A stretch of 64,000 nt of DNA from assembly GCA_973895155.1 (NCBI GenBank), contig OZ316895.1:12338001-12402000 (forward strand). Reading direction: 5' to 3'. Source of the stretch: Marsupella aquatica (Eukaryota; Marchantiophyta). Under the pieces are notes generated by a model. That model saw nothing but the letters and a program-made list of their open reading frames with translations, did not search any database and had not been told where the DNA came from. Position 1 is the stretch's first letter, and every line of letters starts with the position of its first letter. Shown one piece after another: positions 12,873 to 26,892 of the stretch. The position numbers and the translations under genes were made by a program.

Positions 12873-15800
12873 CTCCGATCAATCTGGCAGCAAACCTTCG
12901 ACCAGTATACCTAAATCTCAGTTTCGCTGAATCCCTGATCCTTTCCTCGAGCTCCTAAACTGCAGCCTACGTACATGCCTGCCTGTCACCAGGGTGATTT
13001 CCTCCCCTCAGTGATGACACTAGAATTGACAATTTCGTGAACTATCTACATAGCAAACTAAAAGAAATCAGATTGGCTGGACCGCACTCGCTGTGTCTCC
13101 CTCCCTCTCATCATGTACACGCTTCGACAAACACTCTCCTACAGTCACAACGAGGACTACTAACTGTAGCTAGGACCGAGGATATCGTGGTGCGCTGTTG
13201 TGGTCTCTTGGGAGACACCGCAACCAGGAGACATGATCGAGCTGTCCTTTCTGCATTGATACGTCGTCAGAACATCACTAGGCAGGACGATTGGATCGAC
13301 TCTCATCTCTGTGCATTTACGCATGATCGTATAGAACCGTATCAGATACCCGCGGATCCAATCCCGGCCCTAACCTGTTTTTTCTGTTCTACACACAGTG
13401 GTCAAACAATATGAATCCCACGCACTATTGACATCCCACACTGTATCGATTCCTTGGCAGCCGCAGAAATCTAGGAAGCATAATGGGCACGGTCAACTCG
13501 TCCCTCGATGGTAAACCTCACTGAGTAGTCAGTCCGTGCTGTTTGTTGTTGTTCTCCACTCGCTTACTCGGTGGATACGAGCAAGGAGAAAGCGACCAAG
13601 GCAGCCAGTCTAAGCGTAGCTAGCTTGCACGCACTCTTGGGCACCACATGCATGAAATTGTTGGGAATACCGAATCCAGCTTGTTGTTCGGTCACCGTGA
13701 CAATCGAGGTACCTATGCATGCTGATCGCTAGCAGCAACAGCAGCAACAAAGCAAAGCGAAACAAGAAAGAAAAGACGAGAGAGAGAAAGAAAGAAAGAA
13801 AAACTAAAAGCCAGCTATTCAGCCAGGCGGTCGGCCAGCCAGCCTGCACTCTCTCTATCGTCGATCAGAAGTTATTATTCTACTCTCTTCTCCTCACTTT
13901 TTCCGTCCAGTACCGTAGCTGGCACTCCCCCCCCCCCTCCTCCCCTCCGTCTTCCACCAAAGTTCTTCATCGAACTACTACGGTGGTACTGCACCTCTAA
14001 CTCGCAGCCTCTTAAGTCAGGTCTCACTCCTGACATCCTTGGAACTGTGACAGCATTCTCTCCTAGCTAGCTACCACCATACATGATAGTATGTACGCTG
14101 CTGCTTCGCCAGGGCCGCAAGGCAAAGGACCGTCGGACGACCGTGCCGAATGGAATGGAAACGTGTAATCCACTGGGGTACCAGGTCTGTGAGTGGAGGA
14201 TGGCATAATTGCAGAGAGTGTGATTGTGATACTCCAGCGCTCAATTGGCAGAGATACATCCCTTCCATTTATCTATGATCGCTGTTCCCTTTCTTCCATC
14301 CGTCTGCCCGTAGACCGGGAGTAAACGGAGGACGCGGGCGGTCCAGATATCCAGTAGTAGATCATAGAGTAGCTACAGAACCTACGAATTGTACAGTAGC
14401 TCGTTCCGATAAAGGACGGGCCCGCCCGGCCTTTGGGGTGGGGATCGTTTCTCACAACTGACAAGCTAGCCTTTGAGATGAACGTTCATTCACTTTTTTC
14501 GTTACTTGGCTTGATGTTAACATACATCCACTGTAGATTCTTGAATTGAACTTTCTTTCATGCTTTGGTGCTTTTCAGACCATGTAAAAGCGCAAGATAT
14601 GCGTCAGAATGGACATTGTGGAAGGCTTTGGGCCATAGCTGAGTCTGTGAAAAGCAGTCTTGTGGAATGTGGAGTGTGGAGTTTGGAGGCTACGGTAGGC
14701 CTTTCATTCGTCAAGCAGCGAGAGAAAACTAACTCTTTCCACGACGTCCGTGGAGCCAAACACTGTGTCCTGATGCTTGAATAGGGAAGATAGGAAGTTG
14801 TTGTGCTAACCAATAATTTCAACAACTCCAAATTGCATGTTTTGTAATATTTACTTAAGGTAACAGTCAGCTGCTTTGGAAACGTGATGTCAGTCTTCTT
14901 AACAGGTCCATGCATGCAGTTGCAAGGAAGAAGCTACAGAAGCTTGTATCATTCTCTATCCTTGATTGGGTGACTCCCTAACCGCGCGCAGAATCCTAAC
15001 CAGTATTCAAATTCCAAGACATTCTGAATAAAACTGACGACATCCATACCCAAGCCCTAGAAATTCAACTTAACCTAAGTGGCACTGAATTGGGAACCGA
15101 GCCCTGGTCACATGTCATCAATGATGCAAACAGACCTTCAACTGTTTTTTCAACAGTATCCGGCGATAATCAGACAGCAATCTTGAGGGAGGCCAGACCG
15201 ACCGAATGAGCCCTAGCTTGATATTTCCGAAGCTCCACCTTCCCAATAGCCATGGATGAATGTTCTCCGCAGATGTGGAGCTCATCTAGCGATCTATGAG
15301 ATCATCTACTGTGGAGCGCTATGGATGGGATTAGAATCTCCTCTTTCAAGTGCTAGATTCTAACTTTCCTAGTGCTCTCAGCAATAGTAAACAAGGAATA
15401 GTTTGCGGCTGAGACGCATTGTCTCATAGTGGACCCGAAACAGGTGGGTCCGTCTATCCGTAACGTTACCCCTCGAGGCAACTTTCACTCTGATGTATGT
15501 CGTCGATTCTGTTCGGTGGATTTGTTGTTACTGATCAATTCTCAACCCAGCTCTGGACTTACCCACAGTACAAACTAGTGTAGGACGCAGAACTGGGTCG
15601 TCTGACTTTCTGGACTGCCAAATGCAACAGGATGCACTATGTTTAGATTGAACGCCAGGACTGCTACCGACGAATCATTCGAGAGCTTGATCATAATTGA
15701 TGAGAAGCTAGGCAACACGAACAAGGCGGTGGCATGACAGCTATGCATTTGGACCGTAAAGCAGTGGTTCCTTCACAGTCCGACCGAGTAACTTACTATT

Positions 15801-18800
15801 CTGCTACTCTGAATTCACTTCACTTCCATTGCAGGCTAGGTCACCACGTACATCGCCAAGAGCGCAACAAAGCTGAGAACGGGGCTGAGACTCCCTTCAA
15901 TCTGTTACTTCTTAGCTCGCTTTACATCAGGGAAGCTTCAAAGAAATAAATCATAAAAACACAGTTCAAAGAGAGTGTTGTGTCAACTAATGGTATTCAA
16001 CGATGAAACATCTCTTGATTCTGAGTTTGTTTCTCAGCAAAATCTTGCAAGGCAAAGCCAAGCTTCGATCAAGAGATGTACGTTTGTTGCACCGTGGAGT
16101 TTTCTCGTCTCATTTCCCCTCAAAAGCTTCAAATCAAGACAGAGAATGCCGTTGCATTGTACATACAGTAGACTTCATCTTGCATGGACAGATTTCGCGA
16201 TTCACATTCTAATTGAAAGTGGGTAACTAACCTCAGTCGCGACGAAGACGAAAAACAGTCTTTTGCACATGTCAAATTGTCGACCGGCCAAACCTCATTT
16301 CCCCTCATTTCGATTTGACATTTGCTGTAATCAAATCTGTAATCATCCCAACAAACAGATGTCTCTGAGAGGGAATGGTATTCCCAGCTGCCTGCAGCCC
16401 TGCACTCTCTTTTTCTCTCGCTTTTTGTCAGACTCGGAGAACAAGATGGTCAAAAGATAAGATGCAGTTTGACCAAAACCTAATGTTGTAACGGCCATGT
16501 CAAATTAAGTTCCTGACAACGAGTATGGTTTTTGTACTTTTCTGAGGCCACAGCTTTACGCCCTGGGTTGGATTTCGTCTGATGATTAACTTTTTCTGAC
16601 ATAATTAGACGACTAGATTGTCACTCTGTTTTGCCCCATCACATACTTTGTCAATCTTTTTAATTTAATTGTCGCCCCTTTTTCCACAGCCAGTTAAGCA
16701 ATGCCTCCTGGCTAAGCAAATATAACTCTGGTTTGCTGGGAATGATACAACTGTCAACATCTTATTAGTTTTCATCATCACACATTGTCACTGTCCTCAA
16801 ATAAAACTCAGCATTCTCACCACCCCCCTGCCACCCCCACCCCCCAAAGTCTCCCTCAACCAAAGGGAGAGAGGGATTGGGGCTGCAGCTGTGCTGAAGG
16901 GGAGGGAGCAAGCTGAGGTGGGAGCAAATAAGAGCTCTAACTCAATGTTGAGGGTAGGAAAGGGTGTTGCTGACATGATGACTATCTGATGGTGACCATT
17001 GGTTTGTTTCAAATTAGCTATAAGTACTTTGCTGAACTAAGGTATCAGTGGAAAATTAAAGACGACAACCAAGTAGCTAAACTAAAAGTAGTGACAAAGT
17101 ATGTATCTTAACAAAGAAAAGTGGCAATGTAGTCAATCTAAGAGCTCACATCTCTTTGGTTTCTGTGGTACCCTTGGAACTAATAAGCTTGCAAAAGAAG
17201 AATTTGTACCTCCCTTTTCAATATAATTTTTCTTGTAGAAGATTTGATTTGATCTGATCTGATTGCAGTTGCAATCAAAAAGTCCATAATAAGGAGCAGC
17301 TCATCACACTGTATTCATTCACAAAAAGCTCTTTTGATATAAATTCTGAAGGTGATTCCACAATCGGTGGAGCACTAGGGTTATGGGGGGACTTTACAAG
17401 AACCTTCACTTTCCAAGATTTTGCTTTTAGATTTCATTAAACAGTTTAAATCAAGGGACCAGTCTACTTTGGCTTTAAAAAAATATCTAAGTCCTTTGTA
17501 CAAGAAAACTCTCAATCCCACGTGGACCCGAGTGGGTCCCCCAAAATGCTTACTTCAAGACAAGGTAGTTATGGCCAAAGTTTAGACCAAGTTTAGACCA
17601 CCTCTACAGGTGAACGTATTTTTCAAAAGGCTTCTGAATTTCTCATTCCGTCTATTGAAGGCATTGCCTGGCTACCTTTTCGGGTCAGGATGGACCCTGT
17701 GGTAAACACAACTGACTGGTCATTTTTTGTCCTCTGGCTCTTGCAAAGCCCCCTTGAGATTGCAATCCATGATTTCTGTGTCCATTGAATCTTCATTTAC
17801 TTTGTATTTATTTTCAAAAGCTCTTTTCAGTATATAGTCAACGTGATTCATTTACAAAAGCTCTTTTGCATACTATTGGCAAGGCAGCTGATTTCATGGT
17901 ACATGACTCACTAGGGTTCAGAGATTGTCATCCATGGGTTACAGTGTGTTACTTCCATTCTATCTTCACATCATTTGATGATTATATGATCTTGGAGATC
18001 AATTTGTAGATTTCCTCCAAACTTTATGGGGGAATGACATACCAGCCGGCAACATGGTCAAATCAATCCACCCCAAAAATGTCCCTATCATGTCTTCTCT
18101 CGAGTATTTCTTCTAGGGTATTTGGGAGGGACGGTGTTTGATTTGGTCAGTTGAGAACTGCCACTTTTAGGCATATTTTCTCAACTGATCATGGATCCAT
18201 AGTTGTGATATAGAATGTTGGATCAGTAAAGCTATTCCAACGCTCCAGTAGGCAATGATTACTTAGAAGATTCAACAATGTGCAAACTTTTCTATTAATA
18301 GATTTTTTACTTTTCACTTTTCCCTTTTTGCTGCTTTTCTTTCCTGCTATAGTAGATCGACCAGAGGAGACACCATCCCACAGAAATGGGGAAGCCAACT
18401 AATTGTAACAATATCACCAGGAATCCATAAATATCATGCTCTATGGCTGTAACTAAGGATGGCCTTACAAGACCTTGGGGCCATTGCTTTCCCTTTATTC
18501 CCTCTGAGTATGAATCTGGACTCTATATAATGATGGCTATGGTTGCACTTGGCTTCACAAGAACTAGGAGCAGTAACTCAGGTAAGGTGTCTACCAATCC
18601 TACATGACAAGCAATAGGCCCAAAGAATTGTTGATGGGAAGTGCTTATTTTTATCTAGACTTTTAAATACTTTTAGGTGATTCAAACATTTTCCGACTTT
18701 GGCATCCTTAATTCAAGGGAATTACAATTATTAACTTCATTTCATAGGAGTTTATCTTTAGTACTAGAACGGGCACCCAAGGTTCACAATAGCCCCTCTG

Positions 18801-21800
18801 TCTTGGAAATACATTAACCTCTCACACCATTTGAACATTGCAAGTCCTCCATCATGATGAACCATGCCCTGGCTATTAGTGTGATGTACGGCACCTAACA
18901 TATGCTTTTTTTCCTTGTCATCTGCTTTCGCATGTGAAGGACTCATTTAGAAAGGGACCCCACATGAAGCTTAACAACTAGCATTCTAGAACCCCACAAC
19001 TTAAGGACCCTTCATGATGGGTTTCAGATCTAATAAGCCAAACGTCCCTGGCCTTCGACAAATCATTAAGAATCTAACTATAATGCCAGGTTTCCAGGTT
19101 GTCAACTTGACCATAAGATTCCTGGTAGTTTTTCATTGTCAAATACCAAGGTGGTTTTTTTCTGTTTGAAGCAAAGGATGAAGGGTTGTCTTTTCTTGGA
19201 AACGAGGGGAAATCTTGAAGAGATAAAGGTTGTTCATTAGTAGTATGTGGGAAAATGTTCAGAAAATTTGTGATTATAGATGGCAGAATATTGGGGATAT
19301 GCAAAAGATAGTCTGGCCCTTATACCGCCATGTATGAGCACTTGGAAATATAATGCTCTTCAGGACCATTGTATTTGCAAGTGATGATTGGCCCTACAAT
19401 GTGGAGCTGATCAAACGAGATGAAACTTTGCCCAAATCCTGGCCTGGATAGGGCAGCATGTCCACATGTCACCCAATCTTAAGTCTCATGTTGAAGCTAA
19501 AGATTAATATTCTTTGAAAGTGAAAGAAGGCCCATTGAGGGATACGACAGTGAATATCTCAATTGAAAGAAAATCAAACAGCAAGTAGAATCTCTTTTCC
19601 ACAAACAAACGGGTGGCAAATCATTGTTTACTATTCTAGATAATTATGTCACCACAATGAGATGGAACTACAGCTGTTGTTGCCCAAAACAATGTAGATT
19701 AGGGGGATCCAAGCTAGAGCCAAGGAACAAGGGAAAACCATATGATCATACAAAGTACATCGTTAATTTCGATATGGGTTAAAGGCTAGAGTATCACAAT
19801 CTATTCAATGATAGTTAAAGGCTAGAGTATGTTAAGGGGCCGAGTGTATATGGACTCAGGCAATGCAAAACTTAATAAATGCTTGCCAATTGTCTGTCAA
19901 ATGGTATGGACGTAAGCTTCTTTTTCATGAAATAATATTATTCCTTTGAGAATACTGATAGACTCAAATGCCCTAAGAGTCCAGCCATCCCTTCATCTTA
20001 GATTTCTTGCAATGGATACTAGTGCGTTCTTTGAGTACATTTATATCCCTCTTATAAAGCTTAGTTACTACACTTGTGACCATTAGATCATGGCACTATT
20101 GTAGTGGTAAATCTTCACTTTGTCATTTTTTCTTCTTTCTTGAATTTTGGGGTTTCTCTGCACCCCTTTTGCTTTTTTTCCTTTAGCCTTTGTACTGTGT
20201 CTGGCCCTATTTTAGTAACCTGGTCCTTTCTTGCTTTTCCTCCTTTAGGCTTGGTACTTTGTCTGGCCCTTTGTAAAATAGTCCTTTCCCTCCAATGGAA
20301 TGTTCGTCTGAACTTTACTTCATCATTCTGATTGCTCGAACATATCCCAACCATGCACTTCAGAAAATAAAATACATTCTCACGTAAGTAAAGTACCATT
20401 GACGAGTACTCGCTCACTCACTCACTCACTCACTCATGCACTGTCTGTCAAAGTGGTCTGGCCTGGAAGGCTGGAATGGCATATTAGGGGATGGTGGTCA
20501 AACCTTCTTTTTGACTATTGCATGAGTACAGCAACTTTCTTTTGACTAGAACATAAGTACAGCAACAACAGTATATCTTCATTCGATCCATCCAACAATC
20601 CATCAATCCAACAATCCATCAATCCATCAATCAAGCCAGCCAGCACTCCAGCAGCCAGACATGAGCCATCCATGCAGCCAGCCACTTCTGCCAGCCAGCC
20701 AGAAGCTCAAATCCACCACCACCACCACCACAGTGTATTTTTCCATTTTTTGGCCTAACTTGAAAGATTTCACTCAATTCCGTTCTACTAAAGTGGAATT
20801 CTGCAGCAGGGGGAATGTGGGATCGTAGGAAAGCTTTACCAGCATCAGCATCGACGAATCTCAATGGATTGGGGTCCAGAGAAAGCTGCGCTCCCCCCAC
20901 AAAGATTTTTCCGTTTTTTGGAACTTACAGTAAGCATTCTCAAAGCGAGAGACAACGGTCGCTTCCTCTCCACCGATTTTCGTACAACCCACGTGTTTCT
21001 TAATTATTTTGCGGCGTACTACAGTACTGAATTCATTGACCAAAAGTGACGATAAGTCGAAGTACAATGAGCAGTGTCTCCTCGCTTACATGCAAACATG
21101 TCACACTTCCAATTGTTCCAAAAGAGTCTAGGACTGTACAAGTTAGTGTACAGTCTTTGCAAAATTCTGACGCAATTAATTTAGTGATTGAAACGTGCTG
21201 AAGATATTATCATTATGGATGTCTCTCACATGGAAATGGAAGCTTTGAAACTACCAGAGTTCGCAATCCTGGACAAATGCTTAAATTGGTCGCTACAACT
21301 GCATGGATTGGACACATTTCAAGCACCTGGGGTAATATTACTAAAGCACCAGACAAGGATTTCCTTTCTCTTTTTGAGAAGTGAGAATCCCCTCGCAATT
21401 TTGCCCTTGCAGGAAAATTGCTCGAGGATTGGAAAACCCTTCTTAATTCGAGTGTGAAACCCAAAATGCAAAAGCAATTTTCATACTGGTTTGCTGGATT
21501 CATATATGATTGGGATTGGCATGGAAAATATACTTCCAATGTATTTGGGCAGCTAACTTAATTTTATTGTTAAAAGGGAGCGATCAATCACATAGTGAGC
21601 ATATGTTTGGGGAGTGTTGCTATGAGTTATTTAGGACATGAAACGAGGGGTGAGGGGACCACATTTAGTTATATTTTGGTGTCACCTTCCAAAATTTTAC
21701 TTGTTTGAGACAAGACAAAACGTCATATTCTTTGGACGCATCCTTGCATATGTGGCCTACAACTTTGTATGTTCCCAAGGTGGGGGAGGGGGGGGGGGGG

Positions 21801-24141
21801 GGGGGGCGAGCAACAAAAATAGGGACAAATGCAACCACGTCCAAAAGGTGATCGAGACCTTCATTGTTAATTTTTTGGATGGATCATAATCTGTAACCTG
21901 AGGACTCCATAGACCAGCACCTTCTTAAGCCCCAAAAATGTGAGCATTCATTCAAGCGAAAGTTGTGATCTCAATAAAGCTTAATGTTTCACGAGGATCA
22001 TGCTGGTTTTTGGCAATTACATCAGAGCATTTTGTCAAACATCGTGATATATGGGAAGTTGTCTTCAAACGGTTTACAGTTGTCTTCAAACGGTTTACAG
22101 TTGTCATAAAATTGAAGACAGTACCTGCGAATTTCACCGCACAATGAGAAACTATTCCCTCCGATATACCCATTCGAGACAAACGTAACTTCTCCGCAGC
22201 CAAGCAAACGGCTCTTATCTAGTTTCTCTAGCAGGCCACAGCTTTATGATGGGAAGTTCTTCAATAGAAACTCTGTGAATGGTGCACGAGAGTAAAGTTT
22301 TCTTTTTGTGGGTAAACTGTTTGCTCATCCGAATGGAAACGATAACAAGAGGGATTATTAAATCAGTTTGTTAGAAGGCATTATCATCCAATCATGTAGA
22401 ATGATTACAATGGGGCACATAGTTCAAAATTATCTTCCGAGCTAAGCTTCCTCTAAAGTTTTAACTTCACGCAGTCAATCTCGGTCAACACTACACTAAG
22501 TAAAAAGAACTTTTCTGTCTCCAGTTAGATTTGAATAGATCCGTCACATTAATAGCAAAAGACTTCGCCAAGAAACGCACTCACATGTCAAACCCTGGGA
22601 TTTCCTGAAGAGACTCATCTCAAGTCAAGTCAGAGTGAACTTGAACTTGCACTTGTGAGGAAGCTCAAAATTGCCTGTCTTGTGGAAAACCATTACGCCC
22701 AGGATAAGACTTAATTAGACCTTAAAGTCATTCTCACACTAGAAGGTTGAGAACTCCTAATACCGGTTACTCGTCTGATTGCCGGACTCCCTTCAAAGAC
22801 AGACATTCAACTAAGGAAAGGGTTTTGTGATGTCGACAAAGTCAGACAACGACTGTCTCTCTAGGTAACTATTTTGTAGCCAAAGGGTTTGTGATGACGA
22901 CACTAGATTAGTAAAATCATCGGGGATTGTCATCGCCCATCCTGCCCGAGTCTGCTCTGCTCTAGTTTTGTTCACTTATTATCTGTGGTCAGGGCTCTTT
23001 GGGGTAGCTCCGGAGCTGGGAATCTGGGATATAGACTGACCGAGCTCGAAGAGACACCTCTTTTGGGTCTGACATATCGTCTGAATCAGCCGCCCAATTA
23101 GTCACTGGACTGCAGGTGGAAATCAAGAGCAGAATGAATCAACCAAAGTTAGAATGCAGACTGGAATCTGTACAGTCATTTGTGTGGAAGAAGTTCTTCA
23201 CTTGAATTGGAATTTGTGGGTCCAGAGATCGAGCGTGTTTCATTCATCCTACGAAATTAGTTTACCGATTATGAGCAACAATTTGATCAGCTGCAGGAGT
23301 ACTAACTCTTGATGAGCTTTTACGTGAAGCACAAATCCAAGGGACCACTCAGTTTACACCCTAGAATTTACCGCTCTGACATGAGCAAAGCTTTCTGTGT
23401 GAAAGATCTTACAATCAACAGAAAGGTAACCATATAATTTGCGCCACGAAGAAATGATGTTGAAGGCAAGTACGTAGACAGTACGGCAGCTAGGAGTCTA
23501 GAGAGAGACTCTCGACACAGACACAATCTGAGGCAAGAGAGTCAGAATGAAAACTTAATTCAACTTTTGACGACGATGGACAGAGAATGAAAAGCAATGA
23601 AAAGGAAGCAACGTGTGCACAGCCTGATCGTGGACCAGGCCAAGCCGTTTGCAGTGGCTCGTTTCATAGGAAATTTCACAACGCCAGAGTATCCAGATCA
23701 GCAATCGCTTCACAAATTGACCATACATTGTTCTGGGGCTTTCCTTGTCATTGGATTATCCCCCGCTTCCATATCAGTGCTCGGATCAAACAAAGTTTTC
23801 TCATTTTATTCTTACCTAGCTGATTGCATTTACGTGATTCGGATCTTCTCATTACATGCTTTTAACAAATTACCACCTCTTCCCCGTTAGAGTTCTGTCA
23901 CTGGAGTACCCACTCTTCTCCTAAAAGTGATCGATTAATTGCAGGCACAAGGTCATCTTAGAGTCCAGTGATTATAAGAGCAGAATTGCCATTCCCAGCA
24001 TAGTAGAAAGTTGGGGAGTTTGGGGTGGCTCCAGTGTCCTCATTCCTCATCAGCAGGACTCATGAAGAGAGTAAAGCTGTCGAATTAACAAAAAATGTAT
24101 TTCGCGTGCTATGCCACGTACAATCATATTTGACCGTGAAT
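12873..24141. other. Long stretch without a recognised gene
   Basis: Both strands show only short open frames with no recognisable domain and no coherent set of splice-linked exons that I could find. The first 1.5 kb is upstream of the MYC-N-domain gene and should hold its promoter and 5' UTR. It includes a C-rich run near 13927-13940. Simple repeats include a CTCA run near 20411-20436, a CCA run near 20713-20731 and a G run near 21781-21807. A lineage-specific or many-exon gene could be missed here. Confidence 0.45.
22058..22099 (+). repeat. Perfect 21-bp tandem duplication
   Basis: GTTGTCTTCAAACGGTTTACA occurs twice in direct succession, read directly. Confidence 0.95.
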
Positions 24142-24423
24142 CTATTTGCCTTTGGGTGGCTTCTTTCCATCCTTGGGAGTGACCTGTTTCTCGTGCGATG
24201 GGCTTTTGCCGCCGGCCTTCTTGTCGTTTTTCCCTGCAGGTGTTTCCTTACTATTGCTCGCCTTCAAATCTGGCGAGTTCAGGATTTTTCCTGTTATCTT
24301 CTCTTCTGTTGCTTGCAACTTCTCCTCAATGTCAGCCCGCATCTTCTCCATGTGTTTGCTGACCGCCTCTGCTGCCGCTTGTGTGACTTCTTCCGGGATG
24401 GCAGCTGAAGATGATTCACACAT
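24142..24423 (-). CDS. Small Lys-rich protein, unknown function
   Basis: An uninterrupted 93-codon frame starts at ATG 24423 (MCESSSAAIPEEV) and stops with TAG at 24144-24142. Residues 10 to about 45 are charged with regular hydrophobic spacing and probably form an amphipathic helix or coiled coil (VSKHMEKMRADIEEKL). The rest is disordered and rich in Lys, Gly, Pro and Ser, ending KDGKKPPKGK. A TATA-like TTATATAG lies about 45 bases upstream of the ATG. I do not recognise the family. Composition resembles small nucleic-acid-binding or stress proteins, but that is only a resemblance. Neighbours give no hint. Confidence 0.5.
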   Translation of the reverse strand: MCESSSAAIPEEVTQAAAEAVSKHMEKMRADIEEKLQATEEKITGKILNSPDLKASNSKETPAGKNDKKAGGKSPSHEKQVTPKDGKKPPKGK

Positions 24424-24466
24424 TATCACTCAGACACAGTCCGCCACGCAATGCGTGTCTGTTCCT

Positions 24467-24475
24467 CTATATAAG
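24467..24475 (-). promoter_or_regulatory. TATA-like box upstream of the small Lys-rich protein
   Basis: The minus strand reads CTTATATAG, 44 to 52 bases upstream of the ATG at 24423. That spacing would give a short 5' UTR. Confidence 0.4.
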
Positions 24476-25686
24476 TGAACAGGCGCAGTAGTAGAATTAA
24501 TGCACTTCTGACTACCAACACTTCCCATCTGCCCTTAAATGAGCTCAGCGTTCTCTCTCTCGTTCCATTTCGCTTGCGGCTTGCTACAATCCCTCGTCTT
24601 GTTGTTATCAAAATTTTGTGGCCTTCACGTGACATTTATAAAGGGTGGTCAATCTGAGATTTCTACCCAAGCAATTGCATCGAAGGTTCGTATACTCGGA
24701 TTTCGTTCATTTCTTCTCACATCAAGTCTAATCACGCGTGAGTTCCATCCTCGCTTGAAAATCGGGTCCAATGGTAAAGCTTTGTACTCTCGAGCACTCC
24801 AGCCATTCCCCGAAGAAGGGATTCCCGAAAAAGGCCACAGTTCCCGTGTCACAATCCGACTGTCATGAACAACATCGCCAACGCGTTTATAAATTTTGCC
24901 CAGAAAGTGGAAACCAATGCCGAGCTTTTCAATTTCCTGTCCATCGAGCTCGTTTACTGCTGAACAGATTATTTGTCCACAGTTTGGTACAGCAGTGTCC
25001 TCGTGCTGTCTCTTTGCTCCTATCTAATTAGTTGCCAACGTGTTACTAAATCCTCCCTTCCACAAAATTGAGATCCGGCAATCCATGATCCATTTCTAGT
25101 CAAGCCAGCCCATTTTCAAAGAGACATTGTAGTTCCCAAATGGGCAATCATGGCTTTCCTGGAAGGTGTTGGGATTGAGCCATTGAGGTGCTTTTGCCAC
25201 CATCGTTCATCTCAAAGATCCTGAAAAGCGATGGCCGAAATGTATGTGTCCGATCGAGCTTTCCATTGAATGGAAAGATTTGACCCCGAAAAGAAAGGGA
25301 GGCTTTTTCTTGGCGAAGCTCTATCAATCTGGAGCTCCTGTAGATTTGAATGACTGGAGGATTTGGCTAGAAACAAAGTAGGCTTTCTAGACTTCAATGC
25401 GCTTTCTATTGTGGACACTTCTGAAGTTCTGAGCATGATTCTTCTCCTGAATTTGCTAAAATAGTGTGGTCTAAGTTTAACATACTATTTCAGGGGTATA
25501 TGATCCCTTCTCTATTCTCTATAATTAACCCAATAGTCAATCCACCATATACAACAAACACTTGGTCTAGCTAGACCACATGCTTTGAAGGGTGGTACAG
25601 ACATGTATAGTGAGGTAAGGAGGTGTGTTCTTTCATTTGCATATAAAAGGGTCGTACAGAAACCTGAAAAGGATTTCATCAAGTGA

Positions 25687-25884
25687 AAAAACCTGAAACG
25701 AGAACCTCAATGGCTACCTCTATTTGAAGTGTTAGAGAGTGCAAAGGAGCCGCCATCTACAGTAGCTTTAGATTCCCTGGGGTCCAATGGTCCTAGTCCT
25801 GCAATGGACTCACTTTTGCAAATGGCTGAAGAAGCTCTACAAAAATGGGAGGGTGTGAATATAGATTCATGTGGAGACGCATGA
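25687..25884 (+). other. Orphan coding-like frame, possible gene fragment
   Basis: Sixty-five codons follow an in-frame TGA at 25684-25686 and end at TGA 25882-25884. The last part reads like protein rather than random sequence (WLPLFEVLESAKEPPSTVAL, then MAEEALQKWEG). There is no start codon near the beginning, so it could be an exon or a captured fragment. I do not recognise it. Confidence 0.2.
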
Positions 25885-26858
25885 ATATTAATTTTTATAT
25901 ATTTATATATCATTTGAAACAACTGTTGTTCTTGATGAGAAGCAAGATTGACTTGTTATGAATTTGTCTATGAGTTTCATGTGGGGGGAGGGCAAAAACA
26001 GATGGGGGAAACCCCGCCATAGACAAGCAGCCAAGCAACTGGCTCCAGGAGGTGCAAGAGTAATTCGTCCATGAATTAAGGAGTGTGGGGTCTAATGAGT
26101 ACCGCAATGAGGACATGCACCAGCGCCTTAGTCTTTGACACTTTATGCTCAGTTCTGAAGAATTTCCTGTCCATAAGCCTTGGGTCCTAAAGCTGCACTA
26201 GCGCAGGGCTATAAGTGTCGTTTTCCATACCAAACTCATATCAAGTTGCCCCTTGAGCTTCTGCCTCCCACTGAATTCATTTTTGGGGATGGCTCGAGGA
26301 CGTGCACCTGGACCAGGGCCCTAGTCTATGTATACTCTATACCCAGATACAAGAAACCAATCTGTGTAGAGTCTAATCTAAGTGTGAGAAGAAGTGAAAT
26401 TGATTCCACCTACAGTCAGTAGAAATTCAGCAGGTCATTGTCTATAAGGGAACATTCCTGACCAGACAGTTCTGGACTTCTGCTAGTCCATATAATCTGG
26501 GGTTTTGTTCCAAACCGTTGGGTTTAATGTGGTATGAACCACAGGCTCTTGTCGTAATTGTAAGAATTATATTAATAAAAAAATTAGAAACCCCACTTGC
26601 TGAACACTGTTTTCCCTTTCTAGAAAACAAGCTTTGACACGCTCATTGTTCGCTCGGATCAATGACCAGTGTGGGAAATGGTTGACCTTTCCCAACCCTG
26701 TGAAGAGCAAAATCAAGGCTGGCCCAGCACGCTTGAAATAAAAGGAAAGCCTTACTTTCTTACAAGAATTTAGCATTTAGTGACCCCACCCAGTTTTGGA
26801 TCTTTGTGACAACTCCAATCATGAAAAAGGTCATAGGGTAAGCTCGAATAGGGTGGTA

Positions 26859-26861
<3 letters not shown>

Positions 26862-26889
<28 letters not shown>
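26862..26889 (+). repeat. (CT)n microsatellite
   Basis: Fourteen CT units, read directly. Confidence 0.95.
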
Positions 26890-26892
<3 letters not shown>

